Origin: Marinobacter changyiensis
Lineage (GTDB): Bacteria; Pseudomonadota; Gammaproteobacteria; Pseudomonadales; Oleiphilaceae
Assembly: GCF_009193265.1 (NCBI RefSeq)
Contig: NZ_VZZZ01000001.1
Location: 310,001-374,000, forward strand
Direction: 5' to 3'
DNA length: 64,000 bases
Every line of letters starts with the position of its first letter. Positions within the stretch are counted from its first letter, which is position 1. Under the pieces are notes generated by a model. It saw only the letters and a list, made by a program, of their open reading frames with translations, was not told where the DNA came from and did no database searches. The translations under genes and the position numbers were made by a program. Shown in pieces: positions 63,381-64,000 of this stretch.

Positions 63381-64000
63381 ATGAACTCGATGACTCGCCC
63401 GCTACCTCTGACTCTTGCAATCTCCATGCTTGTAATGGCCGGATGCGGCGACAATCAGGGCACCGCTAACGCCCAGCCCGCCACAAATCAGGCATCCGCT
63501 TCCACACCGACCAAAACTGGCGTTGTAGCCCATTATGCAGATCTGGCCCACGCCAAGTTTCAGGATGCGGTGGTAACAGCCGAAGCCCTTGACCAGGCGA
63601 TAGACACCCTGATTGCAGAGCCCACTGAGTCCCACCTGGAAGCCGCCAAAAAGGCTTGGCTGGCAGCTCGTGTACCTTACCAACAGACCGAAGTCTTCCG
63701 TTTCGGCAATGCCATCGTCGACGATTGGGAGGGCCAACTTAATGCCTGGCCACTGGATGAAGGCCTGATTGATTATGTCCGATCCGACGACTACCAGCAC
63801 CAGCTGGGAAACGAAGGCGCGACCGCCAACATCGTCGCCAACACCGAGATCAACATTGGCGGCACCACCGTGAATGTCTCCACCCTGACACCGGAGCTGC
63901 TGGCGGACCTGAACGAGACCGGCGGCTCTGAAGCAAACGTGGCCACCGGTTACCACGCCGTCGAATTCCTGCTGTGGGGTCAGGATTTACACGGCTTCGA
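63381..64000 (+). CDS. Imelysin-family iron-regulated lipoprotein (3' end beyond window)
   Basis: About 206 codons are visible; the rest is outside the window. ATG follows AAAGGA. Lipoprotein signal MNSMTRPLPLTLAISMLVMAG-C with lipobox VMAGC, then a Gln/Ala/Thr-rich linker. The imelysin (peptidase M75, IrpA/EfeO-like) domain starts HYADLAHAKFQDAVVTAEAL, with AWLAARVPYQQTEVFRFGN and, near the window edge, ATGYHAVEFLLWGQDLHGF holding the GxHxxE metal motif. Such proteins bind or move iron in the periplasm. The Fur-type promoter agrees. Comparable loci continue with thiol oxidoreductase and another imelysin gene. Confidence 0.9.
   Translation, partial: MNSMTRPLPLTLAISMLVMAGCGDNQGTANAQPATNQASASTPTKTGVVAHYADLAHAKFQDAVVTAEALDQAIDTLIAEPTESHLEAAKKAWLAARVPYQQTEVFRFGNAIVDDWEGQLNAWPLDEGLIDYVRSDDYQHQLGNEGATANIVANTEINIGGTTVNVSTLTPELLADLNETGGSEANVATGYHAVEFLLWGQDLHGF

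Overview
The window reads as chromosomal DNA of a marine, moderately GC-rich gammaproteobacterium, most like Marinobacter. The assignment is inference from gene content and order (sufBCDSATE, gpmI-envC-ctpA-yibQ, hisBHAF, mutY-yggX-tRNA-Phe, fused NarK, Mrp antiporter); no rRNA or phylogenetic marker was compared.

Layout. 1-6.2 kb (minus strand): an Mrp/Mnh cation-proton antiporter operon in Mbh-like order (E-F-G-A'-B-C-D-D'), preceded by a universal stress gene and a BCCT transporter that lacks its central helices. 6.3-10.2 kb (minus): DUF2845 protein, tandem HAD-like protein with a DWH catalytic motif, YihY membrane protein, small helical protein. 10.5-17.6 kb: CtaG and SCO (oxidase assembly), AEC transporter, a fused nitrate transporter behind a good FNR/ANR-type promoter, SirB2, and NnrS behind an unidentified operator. 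17.7-24.2 kb: complete suf Fe-S assembly operon behind an IscR type 1 site and a long foldable leader. 24.2-44.5 kb: housekeeping genes (FlgT-like, TraF-like barrel, cca, pteridine reductase, thiolase, trmL, secB, a rhodanese without its cysteine, gpmI, envC, ctpA, yibQ, hisBHAF, asmA, mutY, yggX).

44.5-59.9 kb is accessory in character. After a MITE-like inverted repeat and tRNA-Phe come a Fic protein, then a compact catabolic operon (Rieske oxygenase, aldehyde dehydrogenase, FAD amine oxidase, EutQ-like cupin) divergent from a second damaged BCCT gene and followed by a LysR regulator and a formamidase-like hydrolase. The enzyme set fits breakdown of an N-methylated, perhaps heterocyclic, marine osmolyte; homarine is my leading guess. 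Next are fragments of a salicylyl-CoA 5-hydroxylase-like gene and a short-chain dehydrogenase joined in one frame, then MarR and a complete branched-chain-type ABC transporter that looks like the surviving uptake half of an aromatic-acid operon. Several genes here carry clean internal deletions, so the region looks like it is being eroded.

59.9-64 kb: a GGDEF-EAL protein, a FRAG1/DRAM-like membrane protein, and the start of an imelysin lipoprotein gene with a Fur-type promoter.

The themes are sodium/osmolyte handling, nitrate and NO respiration, Fe-S and iron homeostasis, and methylated-amine or aromatic catabolism. No CRISPR array, rRNA, prophage, transposase or integrase was seen.
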